IMG/VR virus record: IMGVR_UViG_3300035660_000001
Coordinates: 62,001 to 126,000 of that record
Source: a virus
Length of the DNA stretch: 64,000 nt
Reading direction: 5' to 3' (one strand)
Within the stretch, counting starts at the first letter, position 1. The number at the start of each line of letters is the position of its first letter. Position numbers and translations under genes: made by a program. The notes beneath the pieces are model-generated. The model was not told the origin of the DNA and searched no databases. It saw nothing but the letters and a program-made list of their open reading frames with translations. This document shows, one piece after another, positions 42,930 through 51,300 of the stretch.

Positions 42930-42947
42930 AGTCCCATTATTGGGACT
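42930..42947. promoter_or_regulatory. Operator-like palindrome, copy 2
   Basis: AGTCCCATTATTGGGACT has perfect 7-base arms around TTAT and lies 24 bases upstream of the -35 box at 42972. A run of six T follows eight bases after the stem, so a weak terminator is an alternative; the separation from the stem and the second copy at 42827 favour an operator. Confidence 0.5.
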
Positions 42948-42971
42948 CGTATAACTTTTTTAGATAGGGTC

Positions 42972-43000
42972 TTGACAATCAAATTGGAATCAGTTATACT
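42972..43000 (+). promoter_or_regulatory. Sigma70-type promoter of the glycan operon
   Basis: TTGACA at 42972-42977 and TATACT at 42995-43000 are separated by 17 bases. The spacer has TTGGAAT at 42984-42990, a position shared with two other promoters in the window. It drives the run of overlapping genes from 43040 to 53199. Confidence 0.85.
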
Positions 43001-43039
43001 ATTTGCCAATCTATGATGCAGGAGAAGAACCTCTAATTC

Positions 43040-44569
43040 ATGTGGTCTGCGGAAACATCTAAAGGCTTCGAGTCCCGTAAGTGTCGTGCTCGTCTCGAAG
43101 GGTTCTGTAAAGGAACCGGCGTTGATCTCGGATGTGGTGATGAGAAGGTCGTTCCCACAGCTATCGGAGTGGATCGTGCTGGCAAGGAAGTGAATGTCGC
43201 CGGAGACATCACTTCCCTTCCTATTTTCTCGGACGACGCCTTCGATTACGTATTCTCCTCCCACGCCCTCGAAGATCAGGTCGACACGATGGCGACCCTT
43301 CGGGAGTGGTGTCGGCTTGTGAGGCCGGGGGGCTATCTTGTTCTCTACGTTCCGCACAAGAACTTCTATCCCAATATCGGAATGCCGGGATCTAATCCGA
43401 ACCACCGCTACGACTTCTTGCCGGAGGATATCCTTCGGCTTTTAGCTCTTCTGGACGGCATGGAGTTCCTTCACGTCGAATCCCACAACGAGAACGACGA
43501 GTATGCCTTTGACCTCGTAGCCCGGAAGGTCGACTTCCAGTCCGACAGGGATCGGCTGATCACGACCGTGAAGAATTTGAACTACCTGCCGGAGGATCCC
43601 GTGCTTCTGGCTCAGCTGAAGGACTTGCGGACGAAGGTCGACTCCATCCAGGTTCAGAGGCTCGGGATGCTCGGGGACATGCTCATGACCCTCCCCGCCG
43701 TGTCCCAGCTCAAGAAGAAGCACGACGTCCTCATTTACCTCACCGATCCCAAGTGGCTCCCCTTGATTGCAGACCATCCGGACATCGACGTTATCCGCTT
43801 CTCTAACCCGCCCGGGACGCCTCCCGGGGAGAAGGGCTTCGCCCAGTGGCCGGACACGGATATCTACTTCCGGTATCCCGATCGGAAGGTCCAGGACACG
43901 AAGCATCTCACGGAGTGGTTCTGTGAGCAGGCCAGGGTCCCGCCGAGCCGAGATATCTACTACCCCGTCGACCCGAACGTCTGGAAGACTATGGGGGAGA
44001 TCGTCGGCAAGGTCGGCATGCCCTATATCGTCGTTCACCCTTACCCCGGCTTCACGATCAACAAGGCCTGGCCGCCCCGGCTGTGGGCCCGGCTTTGCCA
44101 GCGTCTGATGGTAGAGGGCTACAGGATCATTCAGGTCGGAGATCGTGGGGAAGAGCCCGTCCTGAAGGAGAGCTACAATTTTACTTGTGCCGCTGGGATG
44201 ACGAACCTGAAGGGTCTGGCCGCCCTCATAGGCCGGGCTCAGGCGTTGATCTGCGGGGACTCCGTGACCAATCATCTCTCGCAGGCCATGAAGACCCGCG
44301 CGGTCGTGATTTTCGGAAGCACGTGCCCGAAGAGCTCCGGCTACGATCAGAATGTAAATATCTTCCAGGGCGTCAAGTGCCAGCCCTGCTATATGGAGGA
44401 CAAGATTTGCAACCACAGGGCATGCCTCGACGGGGTTTCCGTTGAGCAAGTCTACGACGCCCTGATGTCGGTCCTGAAGGTGGGGAAAACTTCAAGTATA
44501 GAAGAACCCCGCATTCACAATCGGGATCAAGAGGAGGTGAAGAAAAGTGAAGATAGCGTTCGACCTTGA
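43040..44569 (+). CDS. Methyltransferase / GT9 heptosyltransferase-like fusion
   Basis: The 509-residue product joins two enzymes. Residues about 1-165 are a class I methyltransferase: motif I GVDLGCGDEKV near 29, FDYVFSSHALEDQVD near 69, and VRPGGYLVLYVPH near 95. Residues about 190-490 resemble the ADP-heptose:LPS heptosyltransferase family (GT9): RLGMLGDMLMTLPAVSQL, YIVVHPYPGF near 331, GLAALIGRAQALICGDSVTN near 393, and a final Cys-rich loop CQPCYMEDKICNHRACLDG. It is the first gene behind the promoter. The ribosome site (AGGAG) is 14-17 bases away, so the start is somewhat uncertain. Confidence 0.78.
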   Translation: MWSAETSKGFESRKCRARLEGFCKGTGVDLGCGDEKVVPTAIGVDRAGKEVNVAGDITSLPIFSDDAFDYVFSSHALEDQVDTMATLREWCRLVRPGGYLVLYVPHKNFYPNIGMPGSNPNHRYDFLPEDILRLLALLDGMEFLHVESHNENDEYAFDLVARKVDFQSDRDRLITTVKNLNYLPEDPVLLAQLKDLRTKVDSIQVQRLGMLGDMLMTLPAVSQLKKKHDVLIYLTDPKWLPLIADHPDIDVIRFSNPPGTPPGEKGFAQWPDTDIYFRYPDRKVQDTKHLTEWFCEQARVPPSRDIYYPVDPNVWKTMGEIVGKVGMPYIVVHPYPGFTINKAWPPRLWARLCQRLMVEGYRIIQVGDRGEEPVLKESYNFTCAAGMTNLKGLAALIGRAQALICGDSVTNHLSQAMKTRAVVIFGSTCPKSSGYDQNVNIFQGVKCQPCYMEDKICNHRACLDGVSVEQVYDALMSVLKVGKTSSIEEPRIHNRDQEEVKKSEDSVRP

Positions 44570-44855
44570 CGGGACGCTTGCGAGGGAGACCCCAGGAAAA
44601 GAGGGAGGAGAGATCGGAGAGCCTATATTCCCGAATATCGATCTGGCGATGAAGTGGATGCGGGAAGGGAACCTGGTCTTTATCTTTACCGCCCGGGGCT
44701 GGTGGGAATACGAAGTCATCCGGTCTTGGATGGAGAAGAACGGCCTGAAGGATGCTGTCCTCGTCTGTGGGAAGCTCCACGCCGATATCTACTTTGATGA
44801 TCGTGGACGACAGCTCGACGAAAACACCTTAACCGGAATGAAGAGCCCCGCATGA
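44547..44855 (+). CDS. HAD-type phosphatase
   Basis: The 102-residue product begins MKIAFDLDGTLARETPGK; D6 and D8 form the HAD DxD nucleophile pair. FIFTARGWWEYEVIRSWMEK holds the motif II Thr, and IYFDDRG a motif IV-like acidic pair. It is a minimal HAD fold without a clear cap. GAGGAGGTGAAGAAAA precedes the GTG start. In a glycan operon such enzymes often remove phosphate from sugar intermediates. It overlaps its neighbours at both ends. Confidence 0.76.
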   Translation: MKIAFDLDGTLARETPGKEGGEIGEPIFPNIDLAMKWMREGNLVFIFTARGWWEYEVIRSWMEKNGLKDAVLVCGKLHADIYFDDRGRQLDENTLTGMKSPA

Positions 44856-46606
44856 TCTCGGTTGTGATGCCCATTCTGAACCGGGTTTCTCTCCTCAAGA
44901 GGGGACTCCCATCGATCTACACCCAGGACTATCCTCGAGAGAATTACGAGGTCATCTTCGTCGACTACGGGTCCACGGATGGCCTCAAGGAATACCTGCA
45001 GGCCCTTTCCGGCGTTCTGAATCTCACCTACCTTCGGATCGACGACTCGAAGGCCAAGATCCCCGTCTATCACGGTCCCACCGGGACATGCAACCCCGCT
45101 CTGGCCTGGAACGTCGGGATCCGAAGGGCCCGGGGCAATCTGATCATGCTGACCAGCCCGGAGGTCATCCACGTTACCGAGACCTTATGGCAAGCCGATG
45201 AGGTCGGCAAGGAGGGTCGGGTCGTCCGTGCTCGGGTCGTGGACGTCCCTCCCTGGACCCAGGATTTGATCGACGAGCTCCACACCTTCAGTTCCTCGGG
45301 GATGATCAACCTCACCAGTTCCACCGAGCGACCGGACATGGCCGGACTTTACTTCATCGGGGTCGTCCCGAAGGCCCTGCTCGAGAAGATCGGGGCGCTC
45401 GATGAGGACTACATGATGGGTCTGGCATGGGAGGATACGGACGCTGGACAGCGGATGCTGGCTACGGGAGCGGAGCTCTACCATGCCGACGATATGATCG
45501 GGCTCCACCAGTGGCATCCCCGGGTCGATCTCCGGGAAGACCCCTACTGCCTCAAGAACCAGGTTCGCCACCTGAGAGAGTTCAAGACCGTCGCCAACGT
45601 CGGTCGGGTTTGGGGGGATCCCGACGTGATCGTGGACGAGTGGCACTGCACCCCTGTTGCGGATCGCAAACTACCCCGGTTCAACATCCTGAAGCCCGCG
45701 AAACGCCTCGTGGGATTCGTTCGGACGTATAACGAGGTCGGGCGGGACTACTTCGATCAGTTCTTCGATCAGGCCAAGACCTGGGGTCTCGATGCACTCT
45801 TCGTTCTCGACGACTGCTCCACGGATGGGACGGTAGCGGCCGTCCGGAAGCACACGAAGTATGTCTGGGTTCGAGACCATAATCACGGGAAGCACTACGA
45901 GATCCAAAATATGATGTTCCTGGTCGACCGGTGCAAAGAGGTCGGGGCCCAGTGGATGCTTTGGATGGACATCGACGAGGTCTTGACCAATCGCGCCGGG
46001 GAGATCATGAAGCGGCTGATGGAGGAAGGTGACAAGCAGGACTGGTCGTCGGTCTACTTTCCCGAATACAATCTCTGGAAGACGCCCCGCTGGCGTCGTC
46101 GGGACATGGGTTGGTCGTGTAGCACGGGTTGGGCGAGGCTGTGGAGGAACGACGGAGTTATGTTCTACGATCAGGCCGCGAACGTTGGAGCCCACCTTCA
46201 GCTGTGGCCCCGATGCCTCGACAGGAACTCGTTCCGGACGGAGGAGGTTGCCGTCCTGCACTACGGCTACGCATCGAAGGAGAACATCGATGCCAAGTGG
46301 GAAGAGTATACGAGGCTTGATTCCCGTCGCCTCTTCCTCTACACAAGAATTCTGGACGAGACGAACCTGGTCCTGCAGGCGTTGCCGAATTCGATTTTCC
46401 CTGCGGGGCTGGAGCCGGGGCCGGAGGACGATATGTTTCCGAGATGGACGGAGAAGGATCTCGATCGCATCGCAGAGGTCATTGGGAGGTGCGGATGGAC
46501 AATGAGGCCGTTGGTGGAAGCCGATTTTCTGCAGACAGTATATCAGGAAACCCAGCAGATAAAATTGGCAGGCTTGCCCGATATTACTTTTGCGGGTACG
46601 CTTTAA
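44852..46606 (+). CDS. Two-domain GT2 glycosyltransferase
   Basis: The 584-residue product carries two GT-A domains. The first (about 1-250) has ISVVMPILNRVSLLKRGLPS, VIFVDYGSTDGLKE and ALDEDYMMGLAWEDTDAGQR. The second (about 285-540) has RLVGFVRTYNEVGRDYFDQF, FVLDDCSTDGTV, MLWMDIDEVLTNRAGE (acidic metal site) and YNLWKTPRWRR. The second domain is a clear paralogue of the gene at 47711. The ATG overlaps the HAD stop. The last 112 bases overlap the next gene in another frame. Confidence 0.8.
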   Translation: MISVVMPILNRVSLLKRGLPSIYTQDYPRENYEVIFVDYGSTDGLKEYLQALSGVLNLTYLRIDDSKAKIPVYHGPTGTCNPALAWNVGIRRARGNLIMLTSPEVIHVTETLWQADEVGKEGRVVRARVVDVPPWTQDLIDELHTFSSSGMINLTSSTERPDMAGLYFIGVVPKALLEKIGALDEDYMMGLAWEDTDAGQRMLATGAELYHADDMIGLHQWHPRVDLREDPYCLKNQVRHLREFKTVANVGRVWGDPDVIVDEWHCTPVADRKLPRFNILKPAKRLVGFVRTYNEVGRDYFDQFFDQAKTWGLDALFVLDDCSTDGTVAAVRKHTKYVWVRDHNHGKHYEIQNMMFLVDRCKEVGAQWMLWMDIDEVLTNRAGEIMKRLMEEGDKQDWSSVYFPEYNLWKTPRWRRRDMGWSCSTGWARLWRNDGVMFYDQAANVGAHLQLWPRCLDRNSFRTEEVAVLHYGYASKENIDAKWEEYTRLDSRRLFLYTRILDETNLVLQALPNSIFPAGLEPGPEDDMFPRWTEKDLDRIAEVIGRCGWTMRPLVEADFLQTVYQETQQIKLAGLPDITFAGTL

Positions 46607-47553
46607 GAGACTACAGCATCCAGACCGTCTGCGTGGCCGGAGAAGAAAGCGCAGAGGAGAAGCGGATACTGTCGGACATGGGATTTAAGGTGGTCGACCT
46701 AAAGGGGTCACCCCCCGATGCATTCGTTTGCCTCGATACGTTCAATAAGACGTCCGACTGGACGAACTTTGAATATGGGAAGCAGTTAGTAGGGTGTGCC
46801 ACGAAGGTTTTAATGTTTTCCGTTAAGACCGATGAGTTCGATCGGGGAGTTCTGCCCCCGGAGACAACCCTTTTCTACCAGACGTCCGAAGGATTTATTT
46901 ATGATCGGGATACGCACTTCCTTCCGGCCTCCTATCTCATAGGGCTCATAGTTAAGGAGCAGAAGGAGGGGCCTCTCCGTGTCATCCTGGGGTATCACTG
47001 GGCCCAGGCGCCCGGATGGAAGATTTTAACGCATGCCGATCAGGATATTACGAAGCCCCTGCAGTTTCAGGCCGGGAGTGTGGAGTGCCTGTTTATGGAG
47101 CATGTCCTCGAGCATGTGGACTTCGTGGACGCCCTCAAGTTCTTCGGGGAGGCTTACCGGGTCTTGAAGCCGGGAGGCGTTCTCCGGATCGTATCCCCGG
47201 ATCTCGATAAGCTAGGTTGGTTTATGCGAAGGGGTGAGATCGAAAGTCGAGACAAGGAGTATATCAAGACGTTGGTCGATAAGTATTCTATCCCCGAGAG
47301 CCTTCAGGACCGCGACACGTTTTACGTCTTTCTGGTGAACGAGATAGTTCGGGAGCATGGCCATAAGTTCGTTTGGACCGTCCCGCTCATTACCGATGCC
47401 CTTCGGGAGTCCGGCTTTGAGGTTGAGGTATTCGGGGTTGGGGAGGGGACCAATCCTGACTTCTGCCTTGAGCGGAAACGCCGGGGCCTGAAGGATGAGA
47501 TCGGACCGCCATACGACTGCGAGAGTTTCCACGTGGAGGGGATCAAGCCGTGA
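46495..47553 (+). CDS. Tandem methyltransferase-like protein, first domain degenerate
   Basis: The 352-residue product has an N-terminal half (about 1-165) related to the methyltransferase at 48618: LARYYFCGYAL pairs with LVRYYFAAEIL, and TLFYQTSEGFIYDRDTHFLP with TKFFYQTEDGLIYDR. Its SAM motif I is lost, however. The second half (about 170-350) is an intact Methyltransf_11 type: SVECLFMEHVLEHVDFVDAL and RVLKPGGVLRIVSPDLDKLG. GGGAGG five bases before the ATG decides the start, deep inside the preceding gene. Confidence 0.7.
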   Translation: MDNEAVGGSRFSADSISGNPADKIGRLARYYFCGYALRDYSIQTVCVAGEESAEEKRILSDMGFKVVDLKGSPPDAFVCLDTFNKTSDWTNFEYGKQLVGCATKVLMFSVKTDEFDRGVLPPETTLFYQTSEGFIYDRDTHFLPASYLIGLIVKEQKEGPLRVILGYHWAQAPGWKILTHADQDITKPLQFQAGSVECLFMEHVLEHVDFVDALKFFGEAYRVLKPGGVLRIVSPDLDKLGWFMRRGEIESRDKEYIKTLVDKYSIPESLQDRDTFYVFLVNEIVREHGHKFVWTVPLITDALRESGFEVEVFGVGEGTNPDFCLERKRRGLKDEIGPPYDCESFHVEGIKP

Positions 47554-47714
47554 CCCATTACTACGCATGGAAAAATAATCCCAAGAGGAGGGAACTCTAT
47601 GGGCGTAAGTGTCGAATCGTAGCGAGGGGGAAAATGAATAGCATTCTGATTGAGTTTGAGAATGGACAGCGGGAATGCGTATCACGCAATGCGGTGAGGA
47701 GAATTAAGCCATGA
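47550..47714 (+). CDS. Small conserved protein (YGRKCRIVARGKMNS type)
   Basis: A 54-codon GTG-started frame overlaps the stops and starts of both neighbours by four bases. It encodes a basic protein with YGRKCRIVARGKMNSILIEF followed by ENGQRECVSRNAVRRIKP. The pattern of a strand-rich half with an ARGKMN turn is met in small phage proteins of unknown role and may form an SH3-like barrel. The clean coupling supports it as real. Confidence 0.6.
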   Translation: MTHYYAWKNNPKRRELYGRKCRIVARGKMNSILIEFENGQRECVSRNAVRRIKP

Positions 47715-48625
47715 TGAAGATGGCCGCTATCGTTCGTGTTTACAACGAGATGATCACGGGGCATGCCCAACGGTTCTTTGCCCACTGGAAGGACTGGGGA
47801 GCGGACGAGCTCTTTGTCCTCGACGATCACTCCGACGACGGGACAGCGGAGTATGCCCGGAAGTTCACGCCTCACGTCTGGGTGCGGGAGAACAGGTTCG
47901 GCAGGAACAGGGAGAAGGAGAATACGGTATTCCTTCTGGACCGGGTGAACGATGTTGGAGCCGAGTATATCCTTTTCATGGACTGCGATGATATCCTTAG
48001 CCGGGGGGCCGGACAGCGTCTGCGGGAATACTGGCTTCCTATGATGGATGATCGGAACTTCAGCTCCCTGGTCTTTACGTCCTACAATCTATGGCGGAAA
48101 CCCCGCTGGCGTCGGGTCGACTCGATGTGGGCATGTGAGGATCAGTTCTATCGGCTGTGGAAGAACGAGGGCCTGAAGTTCGATGTGATTGAAGAGAAAC
48201 AAATGCATGCCCCCCCAGCTCCTCCGCAGGTTTTTCGGTACTGGACGATCGTGCCTCACACGGATATCACGTTCCTGCATTACGCCTATGCCGACCTTTA
48301 CGGATTAAGGAAACGCTTCCTGCACTACGCCAATCTCGACGGGAAACGCATAGGGATGTATGCCCGGATCATCGACGAGTCCAACCTGATGTTAGAGCGG
48401 GTTCCGGATGAGCGGTTTCCGGAGGATCTCGTGCCCGGCTCTGATCAGGAGGAGTATCTCAGAACCCCAATGGACGACCTGCACCTTCTCGGCAGGTCTA
48501 TGGGCCGGGCCTGTTGGAAGGACAAGCCCATTGAAGAACGGACGGAGTGGTGGGATTGTGCCGATGTGAATAAGCGTATTCTGGAATCTAACCGACCGGG
48601 AATGAGGATTTTAGGCGATGAGTAA
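47711..48625 (+). CDS. GT2 glycosyltransferase
   Basis: The 304-residue product has AAIVRVYNEMITGHAQRFFA, LFVLDDHSDDGTAEYARKF, YILFMDCDDILSRGAGQRLR (acidic metal site) and YNLWRKPRWRR, which align with the second domain of the gene at 44852. It resembles WaaE-type GT2 proteins. It lies between a small basic protein and a methyltransferase, with overlaps on both sides. Sugar donor and acceptor cannot be told. Confidence 0.8.
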   Translation: MMKMAAIVRVYNEMITGHAQRFFAHWKDWGADELFVLDDHSDDGTAEYARKFTPHVWVRENRFGRNREKENTVFLLDRVNDVGAEYILFMDCDDILSRGAGQRLREYWLPMMDDRNFSSLVFTSYNLWRKPRWRRVDSMWACEDQFYRLWKNEGLKFDVIEEKQMHAPPAPPQVFRYWTIVPHTDITFLHYAYADLYGLRKRFLHYANLDGKRIGMYARIIDESNLMLERVPDERFPEDLVPGSDQEEYLRTPMDDLHLLGRSMGRACWKDKPIEERTEWWDCADVNKRILESNRPGMRILGDE

Positions 48626-49115
48626 CATTCACCTGTCCGCGATTTTCAGGAAATTAGTCCGCTACTACTTCGCCGCCGAAATTCTGGAAGAGTGTGGGGT
48701 CCAGGGTTTTGTCATGGACGTCGGGTGCGGGGATGGTCTGGGATCAGACGCTTTGGCTAAGTCAGGCTTCCACGTCGTGGGGATCGACAATTCCGTCCAG
48801 TATGCCAACGATCACTTCGGGGACTCGGGTCGATCTATCTTTTTGCCGTCCACCATCGAAGATATAAAGTTCAAGGTCGACGCTGTGGTCGCCTTCGATG
48901 CCTTCGGGAGCGACAAGTTCAAGTTCTTCCTTTTCCCCGTCCTTGCGGAGATGGCGAAGAGGGTGTTCATCTTCTCGGAGACTTATATCCCGAAGGAGAC
49001 GATGATACCGGAGGGAACGAAGTTCTTCTATCAGACCGAGGATGGTTTGATCTACGACCGGATGCCGACCAAGCATCCCCCGATCAACCTTATCGGAGTG
49101 GTGATAAAGCCATGA
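48618..49115 (+). CDS. Class I methyltransferase (short)
   Basis: The 165-residue product has motif I VMDVGCGDGLGSDALA near residue 30, VVGIDNS near 52, and AVVAFDAFGSDKF near 85, then FFYQTEDGLIYDR and LIGVVIKP. It is shorter than most family members and is a relative of the N-terminal half of the gene at 46495. It overlaps both neighbours. Methylation of a sugar or a small acceptor is possible. Confidence 0.68.
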   Translation: MSNIHLSAIFRKLVRYYFAAEILEECGVQGFVMDVGCGDGLGSDALAKSGFHVVGIDNSVQYANDHFGDSGRSIFLPSTIEDIKFKVDAVVAFDAFGSDKFKFFLFPVLAEMAKRVFIFSETYIPKETMIPEGTKFFYQTEDGLIYDRMPTKHPPINLIGVVIKP

Positions 49116-50182
49116 TGCGATCTAAACCGTTGGAGGGCGCCCGGGTGCTGGTGACCGGAGGGACCGGCTCTTTAGGGAAGGTGCTGGTCCGGAGGATTTT
49201 TTCCGGGGAGATTGGCCTCCCCGACGAGGTGATCATATTCTCCCGGGATGAGGCCAAGCAACACTTTATGAGGATGGAGTGGCAACGAGCGACTGGGGCG
49301 GTCACCGACGAGAGGATTTATGAGGACTTCCGGAACAAGCTAAAGTTCGTGATCGGGGATGTGCGGGACTACGACAGCGTCTTTCGGGTGTTGGAGGACG
49401 TGGACGTTGTGTTCAATGCCGCCGCTTTAAAACAAGTCCCGACCTGCGAATACTTTCCCCTCGAGGCCGTGAAGACCAACATTCTCGGGGCGGGGAACAT
49501 CGTTCGTGCGGTCGAGGCGCACCCCCGAGTGAAGACGGTCGTGGGGATATCTACCGACAAGGCCGTGAAGCCCGTGAACGTCATGGGGATGACCAAAGCC
49601 ATCCAGGAGCGTGTCTTTATCGAAGCGAACATTCACTGCCCGGCCTGCTTCATCGTCGTCCGTTACGGTAACGTGCTGGCTTCTCGGGGATCTGTGATTC
49701 CCCTCTTCCACGATCAGATCAAGCACGGCGGTCCTCTCACGATCACCACGAGGGACATGACGAGGTTCCTGCTTACCCTCGACGATGCCGTGACTGCTGT
49801 TTTTACCGCTCTCAAAGAAGGGGAGCCTGGGGAGACCTACGTGCCGATCGTTCCCTCGGCGCGAGTTATTGATATCGCCGTAGCCTTGAAGGGTGACAGG
49901 CCGATCGACGTGCAGGTTATGGGGATCAGGCCGGGCGAAAAGACTCACGAGATCCTGGTCAGCGAAGAGGAGGCTTACCGAACAGTTCGGAGGGAATGCT
50001 ATTACGTTATCCTTCCGATGCTTCGGGAAATCCGGGGTGACGGCGAGCTCAAGCATCCTCTCGAGAAGGAATACAGTTCCGATGATGCCTTCATGAAATT
50101 CGACGATGTCGAAGCGTTCTTGAGGGGGAAGGGGCTGATGGTCGAGGACTACAAGCCCGAGTCGATGGAGTCCTTGCGATGA
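49112..50182 (+). CDS. CapE/FnlA-like UDP-GlcNAc 4,6-dehydratase/5-epimerase
   Basis: The 356-residue product is of the FlaA1/CapE group: VLVTGGTGSLGKVLVRRIF for NAD binding near residue 12, IFSRDEAKQHFMR near 43, NAAALKQVPTCEYFPLEAVK near 107 and GISTDKAVKPVNVMGMTKA near 140. The last segment shows the Met-x3-Lys site that replaces Tyr-x3-Lys in CapE-type enzymes. These enzymes start the UDP-N-acetyl-L-fucosamine pathway from UDP-GlcNAc. The CapG-like gene follows with a four-base overlap, but a CapF reductase is not in the window. Confidence 0.8.
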   Translation: MMRSKPLEGARVLVTGGTGSLGKVLVRRIFSGEIGLPDEVIIFSRDEAKQHFMRMEWQRATGAVTDERIYEDFRNKLKFVIGDVRDYDSVFRVLEDVDVVFNAAALKQVPTCEYFPLEAVKTNILGAGNIVRAVEAHPRVKTVVGISTDKAVKPVNVMGMTKAIQERVFIEANIHCPACFIVVRYGNVLASRGSVIPLFHDQIKHGGPLTITTRDMTRFLLTLDDAVTAVFTALKEGEPGETYVPIVPSARVIDIAVALKGDRPIDVQVMGIRPGEKTHEILVSEEEAYRTVRRECYYVILPMLREIRGDGELKHPLEKEYSSDDAFMKFDDVEAFLRGKGLMVEDYKPESMESLR

Positions 50183-51300
50183 AGATCGCGACCCTCTTCG
50201 GGACCCGCCCGGAGATCATTCGGCTTTCTCTCGTGATTGAACGGCTTGACCTTCTCTGCGAACAGATCGTCGTCCACACCGGGCAGAACAGCGATCCCTG
50301 CCTCTCCGAGGTGTTCTTTGAGGAACTCGAAATCAAGAACATTCTCCGGCGCCTCATGATCACGGGGGAGACCTTCGAGAATCGGGTTGCCGACATTTTC
50401 AACAAGGTTGGAGATCTCTTTCGGAAGGAGAGGCCAGACCGGGTTCTTATTCTGGGGGATACCGACAGCGGTCTGGCGGCGATCGTGGCCAAGAGAATGG
50501 GAATTCCGGTCTACCACATGGAGGCCGGGAACAGATGCTACGACAATCGGGTGCCGGAGGAGGTTAACCGGAGAGTGATCGACCACGCCAGCGACATCTT
50601 GATGCCCTACACCCAGCGGAGCAAGGAAAACCTTCTGCGGGAGGGGATCCCGCCAAACCGCATTTACGTTACGGGGAATCCGATCTACGAGGTCATCTGC
50701 CGTTGGGGAGAACAGATAAGGCAGTCTAACGCTTTATTTTCTGTTCAGGAACACCCCCTGCTGTCCGGGCGGTATTTTCTGGCGACCTTCCATCGGCAGG
50801 AGAACGTGGACATCCCGAACCGGCTGACGCACATCATCCAGGGGCTGTCCCTCGTGGGGGATCATTATTCGATGCCTGTGGTCGTTAGCCTGCATCCCCG
50901 GACGAAGGATAGAATAAATCAACTCATACTTCTCGATGAGATCGATCTTAGCAAGTGGGTTGCCTTCCGGGATCCCTTCGGTTTCTTCGACTTCGTGAGG
51001 CTCGAGCAGAACGCCTGCTGTATCTTGACCGACAGCGGGACGGTCCAGGAGGAGGCTTGTATTTTCAAGGTTCCGACCGTCACGGTCCGGGATACGACCG
51101 AGAGGCCGGAGACCCTCGAGTGCGGGAGCAACATTCTCTCGGAGGCCGATCCGGAAGCCATCCTGGGGGCCGTGGAGACCGTCTTTTCTGGAACAGAGGG
51201 GGATCAGGATGGTTGGTGGAAGGTTCCCCCCGAATACGAGAACGGGTCTGTATCGAAGGCCGTAGCCAAAATCCTTTTAGGACATCACCATGATACCTGA
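50179..51300 (+). CDS. CapG/FnlC-like UDP-N-acetyl sugar 2-epimerase
   Basis: The 373-residue product begins MKIATLFGTRPEIIRLSLVI, with VVHTGQNSD near residue 31, RVLILGDTDSGLAAIVAKR near 93, and YHMEAGNRCYDNRVPEEVNR near 114, which is closer to the WbjD/CapG/FnlC branch than to WecB. ATFHRQENVDIPNRL and LTDSGTVQEEA are the nucleotide-sugar site of the GT-B-like epimerase fold. In the family it converts UDP-pneumosamine to UDP-N-acetyl-L-fucosamine. It overlaps the neighbours on both sides. Confidence 0.82.
   Translation: MKIATLFGTRPEIIRLSLVIERLDLLCEQIVVHTGQNSDPCLSEVFFEELEIKNILRRLMITGETFENRVADIFNKVGDLFRKERPDRVLILGDTDSGLAAIVAKRMGIPVYHMEAGNRCYDNRVPEEVNRRVIDHASDILMPYTQRSKENLLREGIPPNRIYVTGNPIYEVICRWGEQIRQSNALFSVQEHPLLSGRYFLATFHRQENVDIPNRLTHIIQGLSLVGDHYSMPVVVSLHPRTKDRINQLILLDEIDLSKWVAFRDPFGFFDFVRLEQNACCILTDSGTVQEEACIFKVPTVTVRDTTERPETLECGSNILSEADPEAILGAVETVFSGTEGDQDGWWKVPPEYENGSVSKAVAKILLGHHHDT

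Larger units (their letters stand above)
42780..43039 (+). other. Intergenic region with operator-like palindromes and promoter
   Basis: This 260-base gap is more AT-rich than the coding DNA around it. It holds two palindromes built on TCCCATTATTGGGA, a half site at 42778, a consensus sigma70-type promoter, and near 43013 a possible seven-codon leader (ATG ATG CAG GAG AAG AAC CTC TAA) before the glycan operon. No longer ORF is convincing. Confidence 0.7.

Noticed and set aside
42930-42960. Rho-independent terminator after the methyltransferase gene
   Set aside because: The T run begins eight bases after the stem and the same palindrome occurs at 42827 without T run; operator is the better reading.
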